Of a DNA stretch of 64,000 nucleotides, positions 49,031 to 59,708 are shown in pieces; position 1 is the stretch's first letter; each line of letters begins with the position of its first letter. Under the pieces are notes generated by a model. That model saw only the letters and a list, made by a program, of their open reading frames with translations. It did not search any database and was not told where the DNA came from. Source of the stretch: Sulfitobacter sp. D7 (GTDB lineage Bacteria; Pseudomonadota; Alphaproteobacteria; Rhodobacterales; Rhodobacteraceae); contig NZ_CP020694.1 in the NCBI RefSeq assembly GCF_003611275.1, positions 2,790,001-2,854,000 of the forward strand, in the 5' to 3' direction. Both the position numbers and the translations under genes were made by a program.

Positions 49031-49381
49031 CTAGCCGACGACCCAGTCGTCATCCCCCCCCACCGCGCCAATCGCTGTCCATGCCAAACGCGCCCGTGCA
49101 ACGCGGGTGTCGCCCCATGTGCGGAACACCATGTCAAAGCCAGTCTCGGTCACCGCCTCGGCGCCGATATCGGCGCGGGTGACGGTGCTGGCGTCGATGT
49201 CCCAAAGCGACATGCTCACCTGAACATGCGGCGGCTCCCGGAAGGGTTCTGAAAAGCTGATCCGGCGGCGGCGTTCGCGCTGGCCCTCGCCCGTCCACAT
49301 CGATCCGCAGTCTTCGAACTCAGAAAACAGCATGACATCGCCACTGTCCACGCCGATGGTATGGCTGCGAAGTCGTTTCAT
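49031..49381 (-). CDS. H-type lectin-domain protein
   Basis: A 116-residue protein whose core, FREPPHVQVSMSLWDIDAS through TGFDMVFRTWGDTRVARARLAWTAIG, matches the H-type lectin fold known from snail agglutinins and slime-mould discoidins, which bind sugars through the C-terminal strand. No signal peptide is visible, so it is probably cytosolic. The ATG at 49381 gives the normal length; longer readings cross the atp terminator. It sits 110 bases beyond the F1 ATP synthase operon on the same strand. Confidence 0.8.
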   Translation of the reverse strand: MKRLRSHTIGVDSGDVMLFSEFEDCGSMWTGEGQRERRRRISFSEPFREPPHVQVSMSLWDIDASTVTRADIGAEAVTETGFDMVFRTWGDTRVARARLAWTAIGAVGGDDDWVVG

Positions 49382-49442
49382 ATCTCGGGCCTGCTTGAAT
49401 TTAGGGTCACCGCGCAATGATGCCGCAGCAGGTGGAGGCATA

Positions 49443-49474
49443 AAAGCAAAAAGCCCCGCCGAGGCGGGGCTTTT
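49443..49474 (-). terminator. Rho-independent terminator of the atpHAGDC operon
   Basis: Twelve-base-pair perfect stem (AAAAGCCCCGCC with GGCGGGGCTTTT) around a two-base gap, followed on the minus strand by TTTTTGCTTTT. It is 17 bases after the atpC stop. Confidence 0.93.
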
Positions 49475-49491
49475 CACTGATTTTCAAAGCA

Positions 49492-49932
49492 TTACAGGCT
49501 GGGCTGCTTGCTCGACAATCCGATGTGATCGCCAACGGCAACCATATCGGCCAGAAGCTTGGCTGCGTCATCCACGGGACCGGGTTCGTTTTCCCAGTTG
49601 TCCTTGGCGCGGGTGTAGACGGCATGCGCCTCTGCCACCATGCTGTCCATCTGCTCCTGCGTCATGTCGGCACGCGCCACGGCACGTTCCGCCAGCACAG
49701 ACACGCCGCCCTGACCGCCGATTTCGGCGAAACCGCCGGTCACGACATATTCGGACGTGCCCTCCGGCCCTTCCACGCGCAGAAGGCCCGGACGCAGGGT
49801 GGTGATGGTGGGCGCATGATCGGCCATGGCCGTCATGTCGCCCTCAGTGCCCGGAATCTGCACGGCCGTCACCTGCATCGATGCCAGCCGCCGTTCCGGC
49901 GAAACGAGGTCGAATTGCATTGTGTCTGCCAT
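49492..49932 (-). CDS. atpC: F1 ATP synthase epsilon subunit
   Basis: Regulatory central-stalk subunit of 146 residues. [17 protein letters not shown] and [26 protein letters not shown] are the family's beta-sandwich signature; the C-terminal helices carry [11 protein letters not shown]. Last gene of the operon, 12 bases after atpD. Confidence 0.95.
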   Translation of the reverse strand: MADTMQFDLVSPERRLASMQVTAVQIPGTEGDMTAMADHAPTITTLRPGLLRVEGPEGTSEYVVTGGFAEIGGQGGVSVLAERAVARADMTQEQMDSMVAEAHAVYTRAKDNWENEPGPVDDAAKLLADMVAVGDHIGLSSKQPSL

Positions 49933-49944
49933 TGTCAGCGCTCC

Positions 49945-51387
<1,443 letters not shown>

Positions 51388-52269
51388 TTACAGCGCTTCC
51401 GCGCCGGAAATGATTTCGATCAGCTCGTTGGTGATGACAGCCTGACGCGAGCGGTTGTATTGGATGGTCAGTTTGTCGATCATCTCACCCGCGTTGCGTG
51501 TGGCGTTGTCCATCGCCGACATCCGCGCACCCTGCTCGGACGCGCCATTCTCCAGCAGAGCCGAGAAGATCGCCGTGGCGACCCCGCGCGGCAGAAGATC
51601 GGCCAAGACCGCCTCTTCGCTGGGTTCATAGTCGAACAATGTGGACGCACCGCTGTCTTCGTCCGCGTCTGCTTCGAATTTGGCGGGGATGATCTGCTGC
51701 GCCGTCGGCGTCTGCATGACCACGTTCACGAACTTCGCATAGAAGATCGTCGCCACGTCAAATTCGCCCGCGTCAAAGCGGTTCAGCACGTCCTGCGCGA
51801 TGTTTTGCGCATCACCATAGCCGATCTTTTTGACTTCGCTGAGGTCAACGTGACCGACCAGATGGTCGCCCAAGTCTCGCCGCAGCGCATCACGGCCTTT
51901 TTTGCCAACGGTGAGGATTTTCACCTCTTTGCCCTGGGCCAGCAGTTCACGCGCATGGGCTTTCGCCTTCTTCGCGATGTTGCTGTTGAAGCCGCCGCAC
52001 AGCCCGCGTTCGGCGGTCATGACCACCAGCAGATGCACTTTGTCTTCACCCGTGCCGCTAAGCAGCTTGGGCGCGCTATCGGAGCCGCCGACACTGGCCG
52101 CGAGCCCTGCCATCACGGCATTGAACCGCTCAGTATAGGGACGCGAAGCCTCGGCAGCCTCCTGCGCGCGGCGAAGTTTCGCCGCGGCAACCATTTGCAT
52201 GGCCTTGGTGATCTTGCGGGTCGATTTGACCGACGCGATCCTGTTCTTCAGGTCCTTGAGATTTGGCAT
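51388..52269 (-). CDS. atpG: F1 ATP synthase gamma subunit
   Basis: Rotor shaft subunit, 293 residues, with two long helices: the N-terminal [20 protein letters not shown] and [11 protein letters not shown], and the C-terminal [20 protein letters not shown] through [20 protein letters not shown], the classical gamma signature. It follows atpA by 15 bases. Confidence 0.98.
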   Translation of the reverse strand: MPNLKDLKNRIASVKSTRKITKAMQMVAAAKLRRAQEAAEASRPYTERFNAVMAGLAASVGGSDSAPKLLSGTGEDKVHLLVVMTAERGLCGGFNSNIAKKAKAHARELLAQGKEVKILTVGKKGRDALRRDLGDHLVGHVDLSEVKKIGYGDAQNIAQDVLNRFDAGEFDVATIFYAKFVNVVMQTPTAQQIIPAKFEADADEDSGASTLFDYEPSEEAVLADLLPRGVATAIFSALLENGASEQGARMSAMDNATRNAGEMIDKLTIQYNRSRQAVITNELIEIISGAEAL

Positions 52270-52284
52270 TGCCTTATCTCCCGT

Positions 52285-53823
52285 TTAAGCGAAGTCGGCG
52301 GCGAAACCGTCAATGGCGGCTTTGATCTTCTCTTCCAACTCGCCTTTGACCTTGCGGTCATTGTTGGTGATGTCCTTGAGAAGGTCGTCGTGCTTGCTGC
52401 GCAGATGCGCCAGCAGGCCTGCCTCGAAACGGCCAACCTCCGACACGTCCACCTTGTCGAGATAGCCATGCGTACCGGCATAGATCACGCAGACGATTTC
52501 CGAGTTGGTCAGCGGCGCGTACTGCGGCTGCTTCATCAGTTCAGTCAGACGCGCACCACGGTTCAGCAGCTGCTGGGTCGCGGCGTCCAGATCGGAGCCG
52601 AACTGAGCAAAGGCCGCCATTTCGCGGTACTGAGCCAGCGACAGTTTCACCGGACCCGCGACCGAGGACATCGCCTTGGTCTGAGCCGAGGAACCCACGC
52701 GGGAAACCGACAGACCGGTGTTCACGGCAGGACGGATGCCTTGGTAGAACAATTCGGTCTCAAGGAAGATCTGACCGTCGGTGATCGAGATCACGTTGGT
52801 CGGAATAAACGCGGATACGTCGCCACCTTGGGTCTCAATGATCGGCAGAGCCGTCAGCGAGCCGTTGCCAGCCTCATCACCCAGCTTTGCGGAACGCTCA
52901 AGCAGGCGGGAGTGGAGATAGAAAACGTCGCCCGGATAAGCTTCACGGCCCGGCGGGCGGCGCAGCAGCAGGGACATCTGACGGTAGGACACGGCCTGCT
53001 TGGACAGGTCATCATAGATGATCAGGGCGTGGCGGCCATTGTCGCGGAAATGCTCGGCCATCGCGGTGGCGGCATAGGGTGCGAGGAACTGCATCGGTGC
53101 AGGCTCGGACGCGGTTGCGGCCACAACGATTGAATAGTCAATTGCGCCGGTTTCTTCGAGCTTTTTCACCAGCTGAGCAACGGTCGAACGCTTCTGGCCG
53201 ATCGCGACATACACACAGTACATCTTTTTGCCTTCGTCGTCGCCAGCAGCGGCGTTGACCTGGGCTTGGTTCAGCATCGCGTCGAGGGCGACGGCGGTTT
53301 TACCGGTCTGACGGTCACCAATGATCAGCTCACGCTGGCCACGGCCAATTGGGATCATCGCGTCAACGGACTTGAGGCCGGTTGCCATCGGCTCATGCAC
53401 CGATTTACGCGGGATGATGCCGGGCGCTTTGACGTCGGCGATGCCGCGCTTGGTCGCGCCGATGGGGCCTTTGCCGTCAATGGGGTTGCCCAGACCGTCA
53501 ACAACGCGGCCCAGCAGTTCGTCACCGATTGGCACGTCCACGATGGAATTGGTGCGCTTGACGGTGTCGCCTTCTTTGATGTCACGGTCGGAACCGAAGA
53601 TAACAACACCGACGTTGTCCGCTTCGAGGTTCAGGGCCATGCCCTGAATGCCGCCGGGGAATTCAACCATCTCGCCGGCCTGAACGTTGTCCAGACCATA
53701 GACGCGGGCGATACCGTCACCGACGGAGAGAACGCGACCCACTTCGGCCACTTCGGTTTCCTGACCGAAATCCTTGATCTGGTCTTTCAGGATCGCAGAA
53801 ATCTCTGCTGCTTGGATACCCAT
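52285..53823 (-). CDS. atpA: F1 ATP synthase alpha subunit
   Basis: Non-catalytic nucleotide-binding subunit, 512 residues. Walker A is GDRQTGKT at 169-176; [17 protein letters not shown] and the [16 protein letters not shown] segment are standard, as is the visual [13 protein letters not shown]. Starts immediately after the atpH stop with no gap. Confidence 0.99.
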   Translation of the reverse strand: MGIQAAEISAILKDQIKDFGQETEVAEVGRVLSVGDGIARVYGLDNVQAGEMVEFPGGIQGMALNLEADNVGVVIFGSDRDIKEGDTVKRTNSIVDVPIGDELLGRVVDGLGNPIDGKGPIGATKRGIADVKAPGIIPRKSVHEPMATGLKSVDAMIPIGRGQRELIIGDRQTGKTAVALDAMLNQAQVNAAAGDDEGKKMYCVYVAIGQKRSTVAQLVKKLEETGAIDYSIVVAATASEPAPMQFLAPYAATAMAEHFRDNGRHALIIYDDLSKQAVSYRQMSLLLRRPPGREAYPGDVFYLHSRLLERSAKLGDEAGNGSLTALPIIETQGGDVSAFIPTNVISITDGQIFLETELFYQGIRPAVNTGLSVSRVGSSAQTKAMSSVAGPVKLSLAQYREMAAFAQFGSDLDAATQQLLNRGARLTELMKQPQYAPLTNSEIVCVIYAGTHGYLDKVDVSEVGRFEAGLLAHLRSKHDDLLKDITNNDRKVKGELEEKIKAAIDGFAADFA

Positions 53824-54384
53824 TTATCCGACCTCTTTCATTACATTCTGGAGGGAATTGAGCTTGGAACGGATCGACGTATCGATCATTTTCGAGCCCA
53901 CTTTGACGACAAGACCGCCGATGAGGCTTTCATCAACGGTCGCATGAAGTGATACTTTTTTGCCGGTGGAGGCATTGAGCGACTTGGTCAGCTTGTCCGC
54001 CTGCGTCTTGGTCAGCGCCTTGGCCGTGGTGACATCAGCGGTGATCTCGCCCTTGGCTTCGGCAATCGTCTCGCGCAGCGATTTAACCAGCGCGGGCAGC
54101 ACAAACAGACGACGCTTTTGCGCCATCAGCGCCAGCGTGTTCGCCATGGTCTTGGTCAGGCCCATCTTGTCGGCCAGCACTTTGATCGCCCCGGCCTGCT
54201 GATCGCGGGTATAGAGCGGCGAAGAGATCAGGCGCTGAAAGTCATCGCTGTCGGTCAAGGCCGCTTCAAGCGCGTCAAGATCGCCCTCGATGGCATCGAC
54301 CTGATTGGCCTCGCGGGCCAGATCATACACGGCTGTCGCGTAGCGTTCCGCGATGCCGGTGGAAATGGAAGCAGATTCGGACAC
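53824..54384 (-). CDS. atpH: F1 ATP synthase delta subunit
   Basis: Peripheral-stalk subunit linking F1 to F0, 186 residues from the chosen start. The N-terminal helical domain (GIAERYATAVYDLAREAN) and the C-terminal SKMIDTSIRSKLNSLQ are typical. Three starts compete: TTG at 54402, ATG at 54390 and GTG at 54384. Only the GTG has a well-spaced ribosome site, GAGAGG six bases before it, and it gives MSESASIST, the form seen in relatives. First gene of the five-gene operon; F0 genes are elsewhere. Confidence 0.93.
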   Translation of the reverse strand: MSESASISTGIAERYATAVYDLAREANQVDAIEGDLDALEAALTDSDDFQRLISSPLYTRDQQAGAIKVLADKMGLTKTMANTLALMAQKRRLFVLPALVKSLRETIAEAKGEITADVTTAKALTKTQADKLTKSLNASTGKKVSLHATVDESLIGGLVVKVGSKMIDTSIRSKLNSLQNVMKEVG

Positions 54385-54670
54385 GTCCATCCTCTCGTTC
54401 AATAAGCGCCGGATATGCGAAGATGTCGCGTCACCAGCAGTTGGCGCGGCTTGAAGTTACCCAAGACGTCTAAATCAGGGGCGATGTAGCAGACAGGTTC
54501 GCGCCCGGCAACACAGTATAGGCAGGTAATGTTCCCACGCGCGGCAATATTACAAGGGCTGCTGCATGAAACGGCTTTTTGACGCAGGAAAATGCTGCCG
54601 TTGTGGGCGCGCCCGCGGGCCGAGGGCGAATCCATGGTCCCAATACGAGCTTAGCCCAGAGCGGCAAGGC
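54385..54670. other. 286-base region upstream of the F1 ATP synthase operon
   Basis: Lies between the atpH start and the end of a methyltransferase gene on the same strand, so it should hold the atp promoter and a terminator for the methyltransferase. I see no convincing coding frame; a plus-strand frame beginning at 54566 with a CCRCG segment has no ribosome site and overlaps the methyltransferase. Clear promoter elements were not identified. Confidence 0.5.
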
Positions 54671-55417
54671 CTAGACCGGCTTTGCCTGCGGCTCGCCGAT
54701 GCCCTCCAACACCCCAATCGCGCGCCGCGCGGTGCTGCGCTGCGGACGACCCCGCGGCGGGTAGACCAGTTTCGTCGCCTCCACCAAGATCGCACCACCG
54801 CCCATCATCGTTGGCATTTGGCGACCGATTTTCTCAAACAAAGGGGCTGATTTCATCCAGATTCGCTGCTGTGAAGGGAACTGGAACAGCGCGCCAAGGT
54901 GCCGTTCGGGCAGAAACTGATGTTTGCGGAGCTGCGTTTCCAACTGCCCCGGCGAATAGGGCCGCCCATAGCCAAAAGGCGTGCGATCTCGCCGCGCCCA
55001 CATGCCCGCACGGCTCGGCACAATAAACAGCGCCTTGCCCCCCGGCCCCAGCACGCGCCAGCATTCATCCAACAATTCACTGGGCCGCTCTGACGTCTCG
55101 AGCCCGTGCATCAGCACCAGCTTGTCCACCGCCCCCGTCTCGACCGGCCAGAGCGTCTCTTCGGTCAGGACAGAGGTATTGGGCATCCCCGCAGGCCAAG
55201 GCATCACGCCCTGCGGGCCAGGCATCAACACCATCACGCGCCGGGCATCGGCCAGATAGGGCCGCAGCAGGGGGGCTGCAAAGCCAAAGCCGACCACCGT
55301 CTGGCCCTTCGCCTCTGGCCAAAGCTCCAACAACCGCCCGCGCAAGGATTTCTGCGCGGCACGCCCCAACGCGCTGCGATAATAGAAATTGCGCAGATCC
55401 TGTACATCAAGATGCAT
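54671..55417 (-). CDS. Class I SAM-dependent methyltransferase
   Basis: A 248-residue methyltransferase of the methyltransferase-11 type. The SAM-binding first strand is [12 protein letters not shown] near residue 41, which is an unusual form of the GxGxG loop; [13 protein letters not shown] and [21 protein letters not shown] are the later strands. It resembles proteins found next to gloB in other alphaproteobacteria. Substrate unknown. It is divergent from gloB with 63 bases between. Confidence 0.85.
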   Translation of the reverse strand: MHLDVQDLRNFYYRSALGRAAQKSLRGRLLELWPEAKGQTVVGFGFAAPLLRPYLADARRVMVLMPGPQGVMPWPAGMPNTSVLTEETLWPVETGAVDKLVLMHGLETSERPSELLDECWRVLGPGGKALFIVPSRAGMWARRDRTPFGYGRPYSPGQLETQLRKHQFLPERHLGALFQFPSQQRIWMKSAPLFEKIGRQMPTMMGGGAILVEATKLVYPPRGRPQRSTARRAIGVLEGIGEPQAKPV

Positions 55418-55480
55418 TGCAGCCCGCCTTGGTGAGTGTCACTCTGACCCGACCATAACAACACAGCGAGGTAAGACGCC

Positions 55481-56248
55481 ATGGCCTTTGATCTGGTCAC
55501 GATTCCATGTCTTTCGGACAATTACGCTTTCCTGCTGCGCGACCATGACAGCGGCGCGGTAGCGCTGGTCGATGTACCCGAAGCCGCCCCGATCATGGCA
55601 GAGCTTAACCGCCGGGGCTGGACGCTGAGCCAAGTCTGGTTGACCCACCACCACCCCGACCATGTCCAAGGGCTGGCCGAGGTCCTGACCCGCTTCCCCG
55701 CCGAGGTGATCGGGGCCAAGGCCGACGCTCACCGCCTGCCCCCGCTAGACCGCGACGTGGCAGAGGGCGACACCGTTGAACTTGGCGCGCTAAAGGCCGA
55801 GGTGTTGGATGTCTCGGGCCACACCGTCGGCCATATCGCCTTTCACGTGCCGGATGCCAAAGCGGCCTTTACCGCCGACAGCCTCATGGCGCTTGGCTGT
55901 GGCCGCCTGTTCGAAGGCACGCCCGCGCAGATGTGGGACAGTCTGCAAAAGCTGGCCGCCCTGCCCGGCGATACGACGATCTGCTCCGGCCACGAATACA
56001 CCGCCACCAACGCAAAATTCGCCCTGACCGTTGATCCGGATAATCCCGCCCTTATATCAAGGGCCAAGGACATCGACAGCGCCCGCGCCAAGGGGCAGCC
56101 GACCGTCCCCTCGCCGCTTTCACTGGAACTAGAAACCAATCCCTTCCTGCGCCCTGCCGACCCGGCCATTCGCGCGACATTGGGGATGCCAGACGCCACC
56201 GACACAGAAGTGTTCACCGAAATCCGCAGGCGCAAAGACCAGTTCTGA
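55481..56248 (+). CDS. gloB: Hydroxyacylglutathione hydrolase (glyoxalase II)
   Basis: Metallo-beta-lactamase-fold enzyme of 255 residues, hydrolysing S-lactoylglutathione to lactate and glutathione. Metal ligands are THHHPDH at 55-61, the DVSGHTVGHIAFH histidine and the FTADSLMALGCGR aspartate, with a C-terminal histidine in CSGHEYT. It is single-gene, followed by about 175 bases before clpA. Confidence 0.95.
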   Translation: MAFDLVTIPCLSDNYAFLLRDHDSGAVALVDVPEAAPIMAELNRRGWTLSQVWLTHHHPDHVQGLAEVLTRFPAEVIGAKADAHRLPPLDRDVAEGDTVELGALKAEVLDVSGHTVGHIAFHVPDAKAAFTADSLMALGCGRLFEGTPAQMWDSLQKLAALPGDTTICSGHEYTATNAKFALTVDPDNPALISRAKDIDSARAKGQPTVPSPLSLELETNPFLRPADPAIRATLGMPDATDTEVFTEIRRRKDQF

Positions 56249-56423
56249 ATGCCTGCAATCATGGCCCAAAGTCCTCGCTCACGGCAAATGTGACCGATTC
56301 GGACCAGAATCTTCTTGAAGATGGGCGATGATCAACCAAACTCTAATACTATGAGGCCATGGTCGGACCGGGGCCTGAGATATCTCAGCACCTCACCGAC
56401 CCCGATCGAAAAGGAGCACGCCC

Positions 56424-58745
56424 GTGCCTTCATTCTCGACTACACTTGAGCAGGCAATCCACGCGGCCCTCGCGCTGGCAAACGCCCGCCGCCACGAATT
56501 TGCAACGCTCGAACATCTGCTGCTGGCCTTGCTCGACGAACCCGACGCCGTGCAGGTCATGAAAGCCTGTTCCGTTGATGTCTCTGACCTGCGCGAAACG
56601 CTGGTCGAATTCGTCGACGATGATCTGAGCAACCTGATCACCGACATTGACGGTTCCGAAGCGGTACCCACGGCGGCCTTCCAGCGCGTGATCCAGCGCG
56701 CCGCGATCCACGTGCAATCCTCGGGCCGGACCGAAGTGACGGGCGCGAACGTGCTGGTCGCCATCTTCGCCGAACGTGAAAGCAACGCCGCCTACTTCCT
56801 GCAAGAACAGGATATGACCCGCTATGACGCGGTGAACTTCATCGCCCATGGCGTCGCCAAAGACCCGGCATATGGTGAATCCCGCCCCGTCACAGGCGCA
56901 CCAGAAGCCGAAGAAGAGGCCCAAGGCGTCACCGATGGCGACAAGAAGGAATCCGCGCTGGCGAAATACTGCGTGGACCTCAACGCCAAATCCCGCGAGG
57001 GCGATATCGACCCGCTGATCGGCCGCGAGGGTGAGGTTGAGCGCTGCATTCAAGTGCTCTGCCGCCGCCGCAAGAACAACCCGCTGCTGGTGGGTGATCC
57101 GGGCGTGGGCAAAACCGCCATCGCCGAAGGGCTGGCGCGCAAGATCGTCGCCGGTGAAACGCCCGAGGTTTTGGCCAACACCACGATCTACTCGCTCGAC
57201 ATGGGCGCGTTGCTGGCTGGCACCCGCTACCGCGGTGATTTCGAGGAACGGCTCAAAGCTGTCGTGACCGAGCTGGAAGAACATAAAGACGCAGTGCTGT
57301 TCATCGACGAGATCCACACCGTGATCGGTGCCGGTGCTACCTCGGGTGGCGCGATGGATGCCTCCAACCTGCTGAAGCCTGCGCTTCAGGGCGGCAAGCT
57401 GCGCACCATGGGCTCCACCACCTATAAGGAGTTCCGCCAGCACTTTGAGAAAGACCGCGCGCTGTCGCGCCGGTTCCAGAAAATCGACGTGAGCGAGCCT
57501 TCGGTCGAAGACGCCACCAAGATCCTCAAGGGTCTGAAACCCTATTTCGAGGAGCATCACAGCGTCAAATACACCTCCGACGCGATCAAGACCTCTGTCG
57601 AACTGGCGCACCGCTATATCAACGACCGCAAGCTGCCTGACTCAGCGATCGACGTGATCGACGAAGCGGGTGCCGCACAGCATCTCGTGGCCGCCTCCAA
57701 GCGCCGCAAGACCATCGGTACCAAGGAGGTCGAAGCCGTGGTGGCCAAGATCGCCCGCATCCCGCCGAAAAACGTCTCCAAGGACGACGTGGTGGTGCTG
57801 AAGGATCTGGAAAGCTCGCTCAAGCGGGTGGTCTTTGGGCAGGACGATGCCATCGTGGCGCTGTCTTCAGCCATCAAACTGTCCCGCGCGGGCCTGCGCG
57901 AGCCGGACAAACCCATCGGCAACTACCTCTTCGCCGGACCAACCGGTGTGGGTAAAACCGAGGTGGCCAAGCAACTGGCCGACACGCTGGGCGTGGAACT
58001 GCTGCGCTTCGACATGTCGGAGTATATGGAGAAACACGCCGTCTCTCGTCTGATCGGTGCCCCTCCGGGCTATGTCGGTTTTGACCAGGGTGGCATGCTG
58101 ACCGATGGCGTGGACCAGCATCCGCACTGCGTGCTGCTGCTCGACGAGATGGAGAAGGCGCATCCGGATGTCTACAACATCCTGCTGCAGGTAATGGACC
58201 ACGGCAAGCTCACGGATCACAACGGCCGCACGGTGGATTTCCGTAATGTGGTGCTGATCATGACCTCCAACGCTGGCGCTTCCGAGCAGGCGAAAGAGGC
58301 TGTGGGCTTTGGCCGCGAACGTCGCACCGGTGAAGACACCGCCGCGATCGAGCGGACCTTCACGCCGGAGTTCCGCAACCGCCTTGATGCCGTCATCAGC
58401 TTTGCGCCGCTGCCGAAATCGGTGATCCTGCGGGTGGTCGAAAAGTTCGTGCTGCAACTCGAAGCGCAACTGATGGACCGCAACGTGACCATCGAACTCA
58501 GCAAGAAGGCCGCCGAATGGCTTGCCGACAAGGGCTACGACGACAAGATGGGCGCCCGCCCCTTGGGCCGCGTGATCCAGGAGCACATCAAAAAGCCGCT
58601 GGCCGAGGAACTGCTCTTTGGCAAACTGGCCAAAGGCGGTGTGGTCAAGGTTGGCGTCAAGGACGACGCGCTGACGCTCAAGGTCTTGGGCACCGAAAGC
58701 AAGCGCCTGTCAGGTGATCGGCCCCCGCTGCTCACCGCGGAATGA
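56424..58745 (+). CDS. clpA: ATP-dependent Clp protease ATP-binding subunit ClpA
   Basis: AAA+ unfoldase of 773 residues that feeds substrates to ClpP. The N domain (about 1-145) is followed by the first ATPase with Walker A GDPGVGKT at 224-231 and the second with GPTGVGKTE near 510; sensor regions and a C-terminal domain follow. The [11 protein letters not shown] stretch before [10 protein letters not shown] corresponds to the ClpP-docking loop region. Starts at GTG, with AAGGAG seven bases ahead. No clpS lies directly upstream. The stop overlaps the start of the M23 peptidase gene. Confidence 0.96.
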   Translation: MPSFSTTLEQAIHAALALANARRHEFATLEHLLLALLDEPDAVQVMKACSVDVSDLRETLVEFVDDDLSNLITDIDGSEAVPTAAFQRVIQRAAIHVQSSGRTEVTGANVLVAIFAERESNAAYFLQEQDMTRYDAVNFIAHGVAKDPAYGESRPVTGAPEAEEEAQGVTDGDKKESALAKYCVDLNAKSREGDIDPLIGREGEVERCIQVLCRRRKNNPLLVGDPGVGKTAIAEGLARKIVAGETPEVLANTTIYSLDMGALLAGTRYRGDFEERLKAVVTELEEHKDAVLFIDEIHTVIGAGATSGGAMDASNLLKPALQGGKLRTMGSTTYKEFRQHFEKDRALSRRFQKIDVSEPSVEDATKILKGLKPYFEEHHSVKYTSDAIKTSVELAHRYINDRKLPDSAIDVIDEAGAAQHLVAASKRRKTIGTKEVEAVVAKIARIPPKNVSKDDVVVLKDLESSLKRVVFGQDDAIVALSSAIKLSRAGLREPDKPIGNYLFAGPTGVGKTEVAKQLADTLGVELLRFDMSEYMEKHAVSRLIGAPPGYVGFDQGGMLTDGVDQHPHCVLLLDEMEKAHPDVYNILLQVMDHGKLTDHNGRTVDFRNVVLIMTSNAGASEQAKEAVGFGRERRTGEDTAAIERTFTPEFRNRLDAVISFAPLPKSVILRVVEKFVLQLEAQLMDRNVTIELSKKAAEWLADKGYDDKMGARPLGRVIQEHIKKPLAEELLFGKLAKGGVVKVGVKDDALTLKVLGTESKRLSGDRPPLLTAE

Positions 58746-59692
58746 TCACACGGGCCGCGCTGGCCCTGATCCTCTCCTCCGCCAGCCCTGCGCTGGCGGA
58801 GGATGTGCAACTGGCCTTTCCGCTGGATTGCACCCTCGGGCAGGATTGCCACATCCAACAATATATGGACCAAGACCCAAGTGCCGCGGCGCACGATTAC
58901 CGCTGTTCGAGGCTGACCTATGACGGACACAAGGGCACCGATTTCGCCCTGCCCGACCGCGCAGCGATGGCGGCAGGTGTCACCGTTCGCGCAGCGGCGG
59001 CTGGCGTGGTCAAAGGGCTACGAGACGGCATGGCCGATGGCGCGCCACTCTCGGAAGTCCAAGGGCGCGAATGCGGCAACGGCGTGGTCATCGACCTCGG
59101 CCGCGGGTGGGAAACACAGTACTGCCACCTGAAACGCGGGTCACTGCGCGTGACGGACGGGCAAGAGGTCGCTGTCGGCGACGCTCTCGGGCTGGTCGGC
59201 CAGTCCGGCAAGGCCGCCTTCCCGCATCTTCACCTTTCGTTGCGCCACAATGGCAATCCGGTTGATCCATTCGCCCCCGAAGGCAACGGCTGCGAGGAAC
59301 CAGCTGTGTCTCTCTGGCAAGACACCCCGCCCTACCGCCCCGGTGGGCTGATCGCGCTCGGCTTTGCGGACCGCATTCCCAGCTATGATGAAATCAAGGC
59401 GGGCGATGCCAATCACGACACCCTCCCCAAGGATGCGCCTGCCTTGGTCATCTACGGTTACAGCTATGGCACCCAAAAGAACGACGTGCTGCGCCTCAGC
59501 CTTGCGGGGCCAAGCGGCACCGTGATCGAAAGGGATGTGGTGCTAGAGAAACCGCAGGCGCAGTCGTTTCGTGCCATCGGCAAACGCGCCGCCGCCGGAA
59601 CATGGCCCGCCGGGCGCTATCGCGGCACGGTTACCCTGCTGCGCGATGGCCGGGTGATTGACGAAAAGACCGGCGCGTTGACGCTGCAATAG
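58742..59692 (+). CDS. M23-family metallopeptidase
   Basis: A secreted 316-residue LytM-type peptidase. A signal peptide occupies about residues 1-19 (cleavage near SPALA-ED); zinc ligands are H63 and D67 in GHKGTDFA and H162/H164 in FPHLHLSL, so it is likely an active peptidoglycan endopeptidase. Four or more cysteines may form disulfides. The start overlaps the clpA stop as ATGA, which implies co-translation. Confidence 0.9.
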   Translation: MITRAALALILSSASPALAEDVQLAFPLDCTLGQDCHIQQYMDQDPSAAAHDYRCSRLTYDGHKGTDFALPDRAAMAAGVTVRAAAAGVVKGLRDGMADGAPLSEVQGRECGNGVVIDLGRGWETQYCHLKRGSLRVTDGQEVAVGDALGLVGQSGKAAFPHLHLSLRHNGNPVDPFAPEGNGCEEPAVSLWQDTPPYRPGGLIALGFADRIPSYDEIKAGDANHDTLPKDAPALVIYGYSYGTQKNDVLRLSLAGPSGTVIERDVVLEKPQAQSFRAIGKRAAAGTWPAGRYRGTVTLLRDGRVIDEKTGALTLQ

Positions 59693-59708
59693 ACCGGCTT
59701 TCCCCCGC

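Noticed and set aside
54566..54850. Plus-strand frame with a zinc-finger-looking CCRCG start
   Set aside because: No ribosome site, overlaps the methyltransferase gene, and the rest is Arg-rich noise.
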